Shown here piece after piece: positions 11,533 through 23,109 of a stretch of DNA of 64,000 nt. Both the position numbers and the translations under genes were made by a program. Origin of the DNA: Adiantum capillus-veneris (taxonomy: Eukaryota; Streptophyta; Polypodiopsida; Polypodiales; Pteridaceae); the NCBI GenBank assembly GCA_014529385.2, contig CM043953.1, positions 112,596,549 through 112,660,548 on the forward strand, in the 5' to 3' direction. Position 1 is the first letter of the stretch; each line of letters opens with the position of its first letter. The notes below the pieces were generated by a model. It ran no database searches and was not told the origin of the DNA. It was given only the letters and a program-made list of their open reading frames with translations.

Positions 11533-12501
11533 GATGGTTGGGAGGTTATTCGCATGTCTGTCCACCCGCTTGCCTCACAACTGCCATCACTTTTGGCCAT
11601 GTTCTCCACCTTGATAACAGTAAAAGCTATAGTAGGCACACCATCTTCAATTGTAGAAGTCCATTTTGCAACAAGATCTTTTATCTTATGCTTGGGAGAT
11701 AGAGTAAGAACAAAGTCGAAAGAAGGAGACTTCACAGTAGAAGTAGTTGCATCAGCATAGAGAGCAAGCTCACAAGTGCCTCCATCATTAGGATTCTTCT
11801 TCCTTACAACAGGCCCCTCAATACATAAAAAATCATCAACCAAAAATGTGTTGACAAACTGTTCTATGTAATTTTCTGCCACAACAAAAGTGATGGTATG
11901 ATGGGCAACCTTGTCCACAAGATCAACCTTCAAAAATCTGCTATAGTTGGCTTTTTGGATTTTATATGTGCCATACTTTGCAAGCACCTTTCCAACAAAG
12001 AAAAAACAATATTTAATAGCATCTGAAAGTTCAGATATAAGAAGCTCACGTGTAGATTGACTAAATGCCAATTGAGAACCAAAGGAGTCAACTATTGGTT
12101 TGGCTCTTCTTTAATAGATGCTAAACCCAATGAATGTTTCACACCGCCAAAAGGAGTAGCAATACCAGAAGAGCTAAGCATTGTACGCCCTATGACACAT
12201 TGCACATGATAATATTATTATCAACAACACATTTGTAAAGACACAGAGACAAAACAAAGTTAACCTCTAATTGAAGCCATCCCTCTTGCAATACCAAGGG
12301 CCTTCTGAATAGATTTTGGAGAATTTTTCTTCAATTTGGCTTTGGGACTAATCTTTTTACATGGTGAGCTTGGAGAATACAATAAACTACTCAAAGATCC
12401 AAGACCCCAACTTTCAGACACAACTTCATGCAGGTTTTCAGTGTTAGGAACTGCACTTGAAGTTTCAAAGTAGCCATTGCTTGAATATGTTGTAAAAGCA
12501 T
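11523..12501 (-). pseudogene. Broken two-exon protein-coding gene, possible OB-fold protein
   Basis: This reads on the minus strand. Exon A spans 12501-12265, after an AG acceptor (TATAG), and ends at a GT donor (AGAG|GTTAAC). Exon B starts near 12189 after a CATAG acceptor. The splice keeps the reading frame: exon A leaves one base and exon B supplies two. Exon A encodes a Ser/Lys-rich segment. Exon B runs until a TAG near 12111, where one missing base breaks the frame, then continues as a 180-residue ORF to 11523. That ORF has a beta-rich, OB-fold-like look (FLCIEGPVVRKKNPNDGG, ELALYADATTS), but I do not recognise the family with certainty. The 3' end runs into LTR sequence and the 5' end is lost at the E2 insertion, so the gene is truncated at both ends. 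Confidence 0.5.
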
Positions 12502-12681
12502 CTATAATCAAGAGCAAATTCAAGACAAATTCCAAGATAAGCAAGACAACAAGATCTCTAGACAGGGAAAGAGGAAACGAAATGAAGAGGTTTATTACCA
12601 TTCATATTCGAATCCATAAGGCCCAAGATAAAGAGTACTGCGATCACTTTGATAAAAGTGATAGTATATAAAGTTTAGTAG
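12502..12681. other. Putative upstream intron of the broken gene, up to the E2 insertion
   Basis: AT-rich sequence precedes the exon A acceptor on the minus strand. It ends where the TGTTAGCAGC start of the E2 LTR begins. No further exon is seen before the element. Confidence 0.4.
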
Positions 12682-13582
12682 TGTTAGCAGCTAGACACAC
12701 CCTACGGAAAATGACTGCTTGGCGGATTAATATTTTTTGTAATTATTCATTTATTGAGAAAACCCGACATTTCACCTTTGGAAATATTGGGACTTACAGA
12801 AGTTTCCAGATTGTATCCCAGTTTTGACATTTAGATTGAGTAGATTGTTAAATTGGAACATTAGGGTTTGAGATTGTAAGGTATTTATACCACTTTTTGA
12901 CCTTAATGAAAAACCTTTTTTCATTTTAAAAAGAGTACTGTCTATGAGTGAGCATACTGTGTACGAGAGAGAGTGAGAGCTTCTTCTTGATGCTACGCAC
13001 GCACCGATGGTCGAAATCGAGTGCGGAGAAGTGCAGCATGTTGCCCTCGATGAGAACTACGCGCCGATACCTACATTATGGGCGTACGAGCTTCATCTGG
13101 TGATTCGGTGAGCATACATTATCCGTTTTTTAATTTTCAGCATATCCACGCATTCACATTGAGTTGAGCTACACATTAGGCACTTTAGTTTTCAGAAACG
13201 ACGACCTGCAAATTTCGACCAGACATCCTACGTGATTTTGCACCAGGTGTTTTGGGTTGGGATTTTGGTTCATAGACCTTAGGGAGAGCGACCTATTCGT
13301 GATAGTAGGGTCTCCTTCAAGTTATGTGGCATTTCCAGACCGTTTGATGGGTATTTGGCTCTTGGAAGAGTTGTAGGAAATCTCCTCTTATACACTCCTG
13401 AAGGCTGTAGCTTAGACATTGGGTAGAGACCTCTGTAGGAATTAGTCGAGATTCGGTCGAGTGTAGGTTGACACCCTATGCTTGCTTCCACGTGCCTGCG
13501 GGTCGAGCTTCGTACTCAGCTGACAAATCTTGTTAGGTGAGTTCTCGCTGTGCTGACGTCCGTCGCGGCGTATCCGCCAACA
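12682..13582 (+). repeat. E2 5' LTR
   Basis: It starts TGTTAGCAGCTAGACACACC and ends CCGCCAACA, 901 bp. The first 530 or so bases align with 28020-28548. It contains a TATTTATACC TATA-like box near 12882. Near 13222 it contains one half of the palindrome found repeatedly in the element interior (AGACATCCTACG). Confidence 0.9.
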
Positions 13583-13583
13583 T

Positions 13584-13601
13584 TGGCGCCACTACCAGGG
13601 A
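13584..13601 (+). other. E2 primer binding site, tRNA-Asp-like
   Basis: TGGCGCCACTACCAGGGA lies one base after the LTR end and resembles the Asp-type primer site TGGCGCCGTTGCCGGGGA at most positions. Confidence 0.7.
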
Positions 13602-15336
13602 CGAAAACCCTAGGTAGGTGACGAGACTAGTCCTTGAGGATAGAGATTCTTTGGCTTGCCAGAGTCTCGTTTTACATTTAGATAGGATCAAAGGGTGGAG
13701 GACTCTCTAGGTCTTAGAGGGAGTCTAGGGAGCGTGTGTCTGGCCTAGATCCTTCGACTTAGGTAGACTTAGATAGTTTTAGGCCTTAGTTGAGTTGATG
13801 AGTAGGAGTTGGAGTGGTAGAAGTGGTGAAAGGAGAGCTTGAGAGTCCGGAGAGGTCAGGAAGCAACCAAAACACCATTATCACCATCTCACATGATGAG
13901 TAGGAGTAGGGTAAGTAGGAAATAATGATTTATGATCTAGAGCATTTCATGCATATCATAATTGTTGTTAAGTTCATCACAAGGTTGTAAAAGACACAAA
14001 AGAGTATTTGAAAGCTAAAGTGAAGTTCAAAAGTTGCTGTGAGTGTTTGTGATAGAGCTGCAAAGCATCATGAGCATTTCTGTCAGGAAAAAAATAAATT
14101 TTAAGCGAGGAGATATCCTATGCGTAGGATGTCTACAAGGTGATCTAGTGGAAATTTTGAAATTTTGAGTTGACCAGTATGTTCAGAAGGTAGGTTTTAC
14201 CCTATTTTCACATGGAAAGTGAAAATTTGACCATATCTTGACAGGATAAGGCCAGATAAATAGAAATTTCCAGACATCCTACCCAAATTGTGCCAAGGCC
14301 AAAACCATAGGATGGCTGCATGAGCATGATGTGCATGATTTATTGAGTGCCCGAGAAGGGTTTCATCTCAATTGGGTGAGAAAATTGGGTTATAAGCAGA
14401 CTTTAGCGTCTTTGACTGAAAAGGGCTAGAACATCTAAAATTGGGGTCTTTTGAAATCCAAACCAAAATCTAAGCATAGCACTGGGTTACTGACATCAAG
14501 GGGAAGCTGTGGATCAAGTCTGGGGTCAAACAGGCCAAAAATACATCCTACACGTAGGATGTGTTTTGGGTGATCTGGCACTCCAAATCCAGATTTGAGC
14601 ATACCAAAGTGATCAGCACCTCAAGAGGAGTCTGTGCTTTGCATTTGAAGCCATTTTGAGCAATTAGACATGCTATGCGTAGAATGTCTAATGCATGAAA
14701 TTGAAGCCAGAAATTGACTGTAGGCATAGTAGGGTGTTGTATAGCCTGAGGTAAGCCTCCTAGTCAATTTTGGTCCAAATTGGAGTTCATTTGACTAGTC
14801 AGACCAACATCAGGCTGCTGGAACATATTTTTGATCAATTGACCAGCTTATAGGTGTCCAAATCAAAAAGTGAAAACAGCTGTGGACTCAGTACATCAAG
14901 GTGATTCTATAGTGCAAGAACCAGGCAAAACAGAATAGGAGACATCCTACGCGTAGGATGTCTACTGGGGCTTAGGGAAGTGAAAAACTGATTGAGGTTA
15001 TACAGTGATGTTCCAATTGACTTGAAGATTCCAGAACTTCTTTCAAAAGTGAATTTGGACCTTGTTTGACCAACATCCGAGGGACGTACAGTTCCAAATT
15101 AGCAGACCTAATAAAGAACATCATAAGTGTATAAAATACAGTAGTGGTTGAGGTTAACTCTCCAGTTATACCAATCATTACTAAGACCACCTCTAGCGGT
15201 TAAATGTTTTGATTCGATTGCCGAAATTAAACGCTTGTGTACAGGTATATTCAGTGGCAAAGCAAGAAGTTGTGCGGAAACTGATCCTTTTCCAGGTGAG
15301 TGGTTGGATTTGTGTTAAGTTGCATTTCTAAGTTTG
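13602..15336 (+). other. E2 untranslated leader with palindrome repeats
   Basis: A 1.7-kb leader precedes the gag start and has no domain-bearing ORF. Four copies of an imperfect or perfect palindrome lie at 14111, 14543, 14666 and 14940, with a half site at 14272. Some copies are followed by a shared TGATCT phrase, so larger degenerate repeat units are likely. Confidence 0.7.
14111..14963 (+). repeat. Palindrome array, 5' group
   Basis: The core is AGACATCCTAC followed by its reverse complement, giving 24 bp. Copies lie at 14111-14134, 14543-14562, 14666-14689 and 14940-14963; the last is a perfect 24-bp palindrome with centre CGCG. A half site (AGACATCCTACC) lies at 14272. Starts are 123 to 274 bases apart. 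Variation is mostly in the central four to six bases, and the arms are conserved. Confidence 0.9.
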
Positions 15337-15558
15337 ATGAATTTAAGATCAAGAAGACACATTTTTAGAGACCAAAAGGTGGCAGGTGATCAGGGTAGCT
15401 TAGTGTCCACCGAGGAGAGTGTAACTCAGGCAAGGCTAGATCCACTAGCATCGATTATTGAGGAGGGTAGTGATACTGACACTTTATCAGATAGGTCCTT
15501 CTTCATGATGGGTAGTCAACAGCCAGGAGGTTTCTCCTATGACGGACCAATGTCATGA
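15337..15558 (+). pseudogene. gag: E2 Gag N-terminus, separated from the rest by the Copia insertion
   Basis: The protein start MNLRSRRHIFRDQ matches the M-H-L-R-S-G-R start of the E3 ORF, which supports this ATG (15337) as the original gag start. About 74 residues are readable, rich in Asp/Ser, before a TGA at 15556-15558. The rest of Gag resumes after the Copia at about 19.4 kb. Confidence 0.6.
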
Positions 15559-15744
15559 GAAAGTACCTCCCTAAATCCTTTGAACGATTCCAAGTTCATT
15601 GTAATCTTATTAGAAGGAACAAACTCGAGGGGAGCCTTAGTTTATTCTGACTATCGAGGACGCAAGTGTATTTGTATTGAAGAAAGGCCTGCTTAAAGAC
15701 TGAAAATAATTTGAGTCTATGATGATGGAGGTAGATTTCGAGAT

Positions 15745-18061
15745 TAATCCATCCTCTAGATGCAGCCACTGCTATGACAGCTCTCACAGTCGTCATCTTT
15801 GCCACTGGAGCAAAGGTCTCCTCATAGTCTATGCCATACGTCTGTGCATAACCCTTTGCGACCAGCCTTGCCTTGTGATGCTTAATGTTACCATCAGCCT
15901 TATGCTTGGTTTTATACACCCATTTACAGCCAATAGCTTTCTTGCCACTTGGCAATGGCACCAACTCCCATGTGTCGATTGCTTCCAATGCAGCCATCTC
16001 TTCATTCATTGCATCATCCCAATGCACATTTCCAACTGCATCCTCAAAACATGTGGGCTCCACATCCTGTATCACCTTAGCCATGTAGGCTTGGTGATGC
16101 ACTAGATACCCATCATAAGTCAATTTCTGAACTGGATTTCTGACTCTATTAGATCTGCGCGGTCTTGGGTCACTCCTTTGCCCTCTAGCATCTTCTTGTA
16201 CTTTCCTTACACCAGGTGTCCTGACAGCCGGAATTCCAAATTCCTCATCAAGACTTTGTTCAGAACCATCTGAATCCATGTCTACATGTGAAAAACCTAA
16301 TGATGCATTAGCCATAAAGGGAGGTTCATCAACCTTTTCCTTTCCTTTTCGTGAAACATTCCCTGTACCTGTTGGTGGAGTAACCTGCGTACGTAGTCTA
16401 CCATTCCATGGTTTCTCAACACAGCCACGAGAAGAGGACTCTTGTGGTCCACTCAAAACCTGTGACTGTGGCCTCACATTTTGTACAACCACATCATCTT
16501 TTACATCAGCCCCAATAGTGCCATGTGCATTACTGTACCAGCTGCTCATCTCATCCAAGACTACATCTCTGCTCACTCGTAATTCTCGTGTAGTAGGATT
16601 GTAGCACCTGTACCCCTTTTGTTCAAGGGAATATCCCACAAGAATACATTTATCTGCTTTAGGATCCAATTTCCTACGCAACTCATTTGGTACATGCACG
16701 TAAGCTATGCAGCCAAACACTTTCAAGTGTGCCAAATCAGGCTTTGTACCTGTAAACTTTTCCTCAGGTGTTACATCATGCACCGCAGCTGTAGGTGTCC
16801 TGTTCATAATGTACACAGCTGTATTTACGGCTTCAGCCCAGAAATGATGAGGCATGTTCTTCTCATTCATCAATGCACGTGCAACCTCTGCAATGTGCCT
16901 GTTTTTCCTTTCTGCGACCCCATTCTGTTGTGGAGTATATATGCATGTAAACTGCCTGCGTATACCATGCATTCGTAGAAAATCTGAAAAATCATTGGAG
17001 AAGTACTCTCCCCCTCCATCTGACCTCAATGTCTTGATTTGCATATCTGTCTCCTTCTCAATCATGACTTTGAAGTCTTGAAAGTGACCAAACACTTCAC
17101 TTTTGTTACGAATGAAGTAGACCCATACTTTCCTTGTATGGTCATCAATGAAAGAGACATAATACCTGCAACCATGTATACTTGCAGTATCGGTTGGACC
17201 CCAAACATCTGTGTGCACCACCTCAAGTGGCTTTTTACATACATTGCGCTCATGTGGAAATGAGCCCTTTGACTGTTTTCCAAACTGGCATGCTGCACAC
17301 ACTTTATGCATACCATCCACCTTGAATTTGGGCAAACCTTTTACAATCGTTTTTGATTGCATGCTGCGCAATCTCTGCTCATTGACATGGCCAATGCATT
17401 TGTGCCAAATGTCAACATCAGCCACAACACCTGTGCCCTGTGCAAATAATGCAGCTTTTACCTCAGGCATGTCTACATTCAGCGTAAACATTCTTCCCAC
17501 ACATTTTCCCTCTGTGATCAGCTTACAGCCATTCTGGAAATCTTCTACATAACAGCCATTTGGATTGAAGCGAACCTGCAAACCCTGCTCAACCATTTGT
17601 CCAACAGAAACAAGATTCTTTGTAATGTTTGGAACATGAAGTACATCTGCTAAGTACTTTGATTTCCCACTCTTCGTATTTAGAGGTATGTCCCCTACAT
17701 GAGCAATGGGGTGAGTTGTGTCATCTCCTGTCTGCACATAGCCTGACACATCTAGTTTGCGCATATCTCTAAACCACTCTTCACGAGACATCATGTGATT
17801 AGAGGCACCTGAATCCACATACCAAACATCATCTTGGGTGGAATTCTCTGCAGTCATTGTATTCATTACATGCTGCATAACAAACATGCGCTCGTTTTTG
17901 CTGTCATCTGCATCTCTTCTAGTAGATGCATAGTTTCCCTGTTCTCTCTTTCCACTTGCTTTTCCCCTTTGGAGAGTCACGTGACATGTGACCTCTTTCA
18001 CCACAAGTCCAACATTCTTTGCTATCTGGAGTATGTTGCTGCCTGCTTGATCCTGCACCAC
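15745..18061 (-). pseudogene. Copia Pol: protease, integrase and partial RT
   Basis: The long open frame starts in the region overlapping the end of gag. Its parts are the protease WYVDSGASNHM (near 17810), the GAG-pre-integrase WHKCIGHVNEQRL, and an HHCC-type CAACQFGKQ. The integrase core has HTDVWGP, FIDDHTRKVWVYF, LRSDGGGEYFS and GVAERKNRH, so all DDE residues are present. A linker with RPRRSNRVRNPVQKL follows. RT starts at EAIDTWELVPLPSGKK and KARLVAKGYAQTYGIDY and breaks off after VIAVAASRGW; the residues beyond (about 15596-15745) do not look like Copia RT. More than 700 codons are free of stops, suggesting the Copia is younger than its host E2. Confidence 0.88.
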
Positions 18062-18842
18062 GACCTCTTTGACTCCCCCTGCCTTGAGACTGGTTTCCCT
18101 TGCCTCCTATATTGTTTTGATTTGATTGACCTTCCAGAAATTGGCCCCTGCAACCCCTTGGGCCTCGACCACGACCTCTACCTCTACCTCTGTTGGAGTT
18201 AGAATAGAAGTCCCATTCAGAATTATTTCTACCATGAGAAGAAGATGTGTCAAGGTTCTTCTCCTCAAGAATAAGCATAGAAATCAAATCTTGGAACACG
18301 GGGATGTCGTCTCTTGTATTCATGGAAGACCTAAAATGTACATACTCATCTCCTAGACCATCCAAGCATGCACGGACAATGTCATCGTCTTCCACTGAGA
18401 CTTTAATAGATCAAAGAGCCTCAATGATACTCTTGATCTTCAAGGCATAATCATTGATTGAGAGGTTGTTCCTCTTAACCTGATTTAGCTCCGACTTTAG
18501 TTGAAGCTTCTTGGCCTTGGTGTTCACCTCGAACACTCTGCCTAAGTTTCTCCATGCAATGGCGGGGGTTTCAGCATCCTGTAGATAGCCCATCATGCCA
18601 TCTGTGATGCTCATAGAAAGCCAATACATCACTTTGCTCTAGCCTTGTTGCCAGTCCCTCAAAGATTTCCTTTGTTCTGCTGTAGCATTTGCCTCAGGAA
18701 TCTCTGGTTCCTTTTCATTGTCTCATTCTACATAGTCCCAATAACCTTTTCCTTTTAGGAAATTTGTTATTTTGAACTTCCATGCAGGGTAGTTATTTTT
18801 CTCAAGCTTCTCACTAACAATCTGTCTGAAACCGTCAGACAT
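17919..18842 (-). pseudogene. gag: Copia Gag with two stops and a shift at the gag-pol border
   Basis: It starts at the ATG at 18842-18840 (MSDGFRQIVSEKLEKNNYPAW), the usual Copia Gag opening. The UBN2-type core continues through WRNLGRVFEVNTKAKKLQL and LSINDYALKIKSI, then an RGRGRGRG-rich linker. The zinc knuckle reads CWTCGERGHMSRDS, with its last Cys changed to Ser. In-frame stops occur at two places near 18725 and 18650 (TGA, TAG). The frame of the knuckle differs from that of Pol by one base near 17960-17990, so a frameshift separates them; Copia elements normally have a single frame here. Confidence 0.82.
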
Positions 18843-19142
18843 CTTGAAGCACTAAGACAAAATAGCTGCAATCTACAAAAACCTGCAAATCTGTTGAACC
18901 TGCTATCGTGGTACCTGTAACGCTTTCTACACTCAACGAGTGTCCACAATCAAGCGTACATACAACCACTGTACTTGTACAGTAAATCTCTGTATAATAC
19001 ACTTTGGAGACCTGTTCAGAAACTTGTGCGAAAAACCCCTTAAAAAATTTCGATGCGCGAGGCGCTTTTGGCATCTGGTCGTGGATTGCGAACGAAGGGA
19101 TTGTGATTCTCTTGCTCTCTTAGCCTCTCTTGACTGCACCAA

Positions 19143-19154
19143 GCTCTGATACCA
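19143..19154 (-). other. Copia primer binding site, initiator tRNA-Met
   Basis: The minus strand reads TGGTATCAGAGC directly after the LTR end TTTACA. This is the canonical plant Met-type primer site. Confidence 0.92.
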
Positions 19155-19413
19155 TGTAAAGAATGAGGATACAAGAGAGCTACACAAGACAAGCACAAAG
19201 CACACAGAGATGGAAAGCTTCTTCTTCTTCTTCACAGAAAAGAGAGTACAAAATGACTAAGTGCTAAAGATGAAAAGTAGCACATATGTACATGAGGTCA
19301 CTAAGTGTGAACTCGCTAGAAGCGTACTAGGCTGGCACTATGAGTGTAGTCTAGCTGTAGAATCACTGGCAGAGATCCTCCGTGTCGGTCACCTAACGCG
19401 CCAGTGAGTAAAT
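19155..19413 (-). repeat. Copia 5' LTR (outer end estimated)
   Basis: It begins next to the primer site (minus strand ends CATTCTTTACA) and includes a purine-rich GAAGAAGAAGAAGC tract. The outer boundary is placed near 19413 because E2 Gag-like reading resumes just beyond. There is no second copy for comparison. Confidence 0.5.
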
Positions 19414-22121
19414 GCCATAAGCGGCCAAGACCCGTAGTGGATGCCAGCTCAAGGTGTAGAGCTCGACATCTCAACAAAATTGCTATGGGGAAGGATATCG
19501 TTTTTGACAGGTACCGGCGAGAATACAAACGTATTCTCCCAGAGGAGGTTGAAAAGGCAACAATTCCAAAAACATCAAGATATGCCCCCGAAGAAGTGCC
19601 AAGGGCCACCTATACCCCTAGCAAGTCGACAAATCCATTTTCAGAAGATTATGACGCGACCTCACATTCTCCTGGACAACAGACGTTCAACAACCAAAAC
19701 CAACCAGCAACTTAACCATCATTGCAGGCATGGCTTCGACATAGTGCAACATTAGAACAAGACCGAAACCGAGATGGCTATCAAGACGCACGAGGGCTAA
19801 GGGATTTACAAGAACCACCACTCTATTCACGGTATCAAGGCGAGAGTAATCCAAAAACTCAAGGGTCAATAGAGCCTGGAAGACCACCCATAGAACGAGT
19901 TCGACGAGATGAAGCATCTCTTGCAAGAACTTTTAGAAATTATGGCTTAGGAGCACCACTGCGAGAGGAACCCATCCACTACAGAAGGCCAGACGAGGTA
20001 TATCAATTAGGACGAGGAGATCCAATTGATGAGATTTGTAGACCATCGTAGAATTAGACCTTCTCAAGTGCAAAAATGGGTAAACAAGAAATACACGGGA
20101 AACAGAGATCCTAGAGATCATGTAGCAGCCTTTGTGTGTGTAATTAGAGCTGAAGAGGTGTTAGACTTCCCTACCCAATTTGCAGGGTTTGGACTAACCC
20201 TAGAGGAGGATGCTGCTACTTGGTTTGATTCTGTGGAGCGTAGAGACTTTGAGTCTATGGAGGAGATGTTTGACGAGTTTATCAAGGAATTCTCACAAAG
20301 GGGGATAGCTCATAATACAATCTCACAAATCCATAAATTCAAACAGAAAGAAGGGGAATCTGTGCGAAAGGCAGCCCTACGACTAAAAAGATATGTTAAG
20401 TTCTACCCTGTGGAAGAATTGCCAACTCAGTCCAGACTTATGCTTATATTTATGCAAGGACTAAGGAATGCAGATCTCCAGAAGGACTTACATATGAAGA
20501 GGAGCATGACGTTAAACGAGTTAACTAAGGAGGCTCTTTACCTTGTAGACAATTGTGCGGTCTACAAGGAGGGTGAATTCAAGGATCTTGATGATGTTTC
20601 ATCCTCACAACAAAGTGGAAGCAAGTACGCTAAGATAGCACCGAAAGGAGAAGTAGTTGTAAGCCAAGAGTAGCTTGTAGAGGAAGTGCTAAAAAAGATT
20701 AAACTGTACGCCAAACCTCAGGCTAAACAACCCAAGTGGTGTGCTATTGAACAAAAAAGGACAAACCATGGGACGGAGGAATGTTATTATAACAAGGGGT
20801 ATGTGAGAGAGAGACCTTATGCTCCCTAGGCTCAGGTAGCATCTCCTCAACTTCCACCGATGCCTAGATATCAAGCAGGCAACCTACCAGGACCTGTAGG
20901 TGTAGAAAGACCAAAACCAGTGTTGGGGCAGCAACCACCCCTACCAAGATTACGACCAGTCGGCATAAGATACACACCAACAATAACCGAGCCAGAAGAG
21001 AAGGCTTTGGTGCCTATGCATGCATATTATGAAGATCCCAATGGATATGTTGCAAATCCTATCTATTATCCATCTGAAGAACCCTCGACGCCAGAACCAT
21101 GGAGCATGATAGGAAGTGCAGGACCACCAACAGCTGCACACGCAGCAATAGAAGGAAGATATAGCTTGGATGAACGAATATTGTTGTTCATAGCCAACTT
21201 AGGCATGGGAGGGCAGAGACATGCATACCAACAAAGAGGAGCTCAAGGAGCACCTCAACAGCCTAAGGGACCCTGCTACAAGTATGGTGGAGACCATTGG
21301 CTAAGAGACTGTCCTCATGATGAAATCATTAGAGTCAACGCATATTGCACCGAGTGTGGAGTTACTCATTTGATTCCTGATTGCCCTAAGAACCCAAGCA
21401 AAGGAGCAAAAACTATCTTGAACATGCTGGAAGCAGTGCCTTCCAGTGGAGGATCAGAAAACGAGACAATAATACCTATTTAGGCAGTGACACCAGCCCA
21501 AGCTCAAATAATGACGAACGAACCCATAATTGAAGAGCCAAAAACCAATGACGAAGTCCAGAAATGAAGAATCATAGAAGCACTTGGAAAGCTAGAAAGG
21601 AGCGTATGAAAGCCACGAGAGAACGAGAGCAAACGGCTCTATCCGAGGAGTTAAAACACACAAAGGATAGATTAGAGTGGTTAGAGGATCTAGCTAGTCT
21701 AAGCTCACACACTACGGCAACCATAGCACCCAAGGAAATAGCAGAACCCAAAAGTGCGAGATCAGGAGAATTAGTGTTGGCAGAAAAGGTAAATGAGCAG
21801 TTAGATGCACTTTTGAAAGCTTACGAGGCCAGACTCAAAAACAACCAAACCCAAGAGCAAAGATGGATGACTTATCCATATGCTGAAATAGAAAAACAAA
21901 GGTTGGAGATGTGTCGAAAGATGATTGAAATAGCTCAATCTTTGATAGAAAACCCGCTTGGTAAACCTGTAAGTTGGCATGAAGTACCAGCTCCAACCCC
22001 TATCGAACCAACTTTAGAGAAGCAAGTAGAAATGAAAGAAAGACTCACGAATGCCTCTAAGTCTAGGAGAGAACCTATCATAGTGCCAAATACAACAGAT
22101 GAGGCAAGTGACGGGTTCTAG
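19414..22121 (+). pseudogene. gag: E2 Gag: capsid and zinc knuckles, broken
   Basis: Frames change near 20040 and between 21540 and 21560, and stops lie at 19713, 20671, 20827 and 21481. The capsid domain (about 20030-20560) has VQKWVNKKYTGNRDPRDHV, LEEDAATWFDSVERRDFES, KQKEGESVRKAALRLKRYV and a closing LTKEALYLVDN. CCHC-like knuckles follow: a decayed one near 20740-20790 (C...TNHGTEEC), CYKYGGDHWLRDC with the second Cys changed to Tyr, and CTECGVTHLIPDC. A Lys/Glu-rich coiled-coil-like segment (21564-22121) precedes protease. The same order occurs in E3. Gag would form the particle and bind element RNA; this copy cannot make an intact protein. Confidence 0.8.
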
Positions 22122-22130
22122 CCTAAAACA

Positions 22131-23100
22131 TTGGTAGAAATGGGTAAGGATTGTAATGGTCTAGATGACCTGTGGAAGCAAATCCGTGATGCCAACGAAG
22201 CTAACAGGGTGAGTTACCACATGAATAGCACGAGAAAAGAGAAAAATGAGATCTTACCTCCTATTGAAGAATTTGAGGCAAGATCACAAATGAACTTTGA
22301 TATACGTTCACAAGGGGGAGACCAGGGATCAATTAGTTTGGGGCACAGCCAACCAGACTCGCGAAAAACTCTACCCTCTTACCTAGGAGAGTATGAGCCA
22401 AGTCTGAGGTGAGAGCAATCCCATCTCAAAGACTTTCTTCTAACAGAGTGATGGATTCACAAGGGTTGATTGAGTTATTGTCCACCCCTGTGGCATGCAC
22501 AATCACATTAGCCAAACTCCTGAGGCTACGGCCAAACATGTGGACCACCATAGGTAAATGCTTAGAAAAATTTGGAGTGAAAGACCCCACCTCGAAGCTT
22601 CAAGAAGGAATCAGAGAATTGGACAAGCCTCAACTAAGCACTAGGACAGTACCCTTAAACAAGGTTGGAGAATATTGCGAGGGAGAAGATGGAAACACCA
22701 TGCTACCAGTAGAATTCCAGGGAGTAGTTTCCAAAGTTATTCTAGACAGTGGAGCAGGAGTCGCTATCGCTACCAAGGAAATCTGGAAAAAATGGAAAAA
22801 CCGGCTTTGAGAGCTACCATAATGAAATTGCAACTGGCATATGGGTTTATGGAAAAGCCTCTAGGACTCTTAGAAAAAGTAATTGTCACCTAGTGCGGAA
22901 TCGAGTATGAGCACACAATTGCAATAGTCGATTTCGACAAAAAGAACAATTACGAGAACAATTACGAGATCATCTTGGGAAGACCATTCATGAGACAATT
23001 ATAGATGGTCCAGGATTGGGGTTACGACCACATATACCTCAGACATGGAGAGACTAAAACCAAAATACACCTAAAAGACCATAGTTACAAAGATGTGAAC
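22131..23100 (+). pseudogene. E2 aspartic protease region, broken
   Basis: A leader segment is followed by the flap and active-site region VGEYCEGEDGNTMLPVEF and VILDSGAGVAIATKEIW (near 22660-22780), which aligns with LGQYFEGDESNATLPITT and GILDGGAGVSIVTKDCW of E3. A TGA and frameshift near 22808 split the domain. Its end, IILGRPFMRQL-stop-MVQDW (near 22970-23020), matches the corresponding MILGRPFMREAQMVHDW of E3. The catalytic D-S-G is intact. Confidence 0.82.
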
Positions 23101-23109
23101 TAGACACCA

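Larger units (their letters stand above)
15700..19413 (-). mobile_element. 3'-truncated Ty1/Copia element nested in E2
   Basis: On the minus strand the order is 5' LTR (from 19155 upward), Met-type primer site, gag, protease, integrase and the first part of reverse transcriptase. The order integrase before RT identifies Ty1/Copia. Recognisable coding stops within RT near 15745, before the catalytic YVDD block. No RNase H, PPT or 3' LTR follows, so the 3' half was lost. The outer ends (about 15.70 and 19.41 kb) are estimates because no target-site duplication was found. Confidence 0.82.

Noticed and set aside
15719-17552. Plus-strand ORFs in the Copia region
   Set aside because: They are antisense shadows of the Copia pol frame on the minus strand and have no domain.
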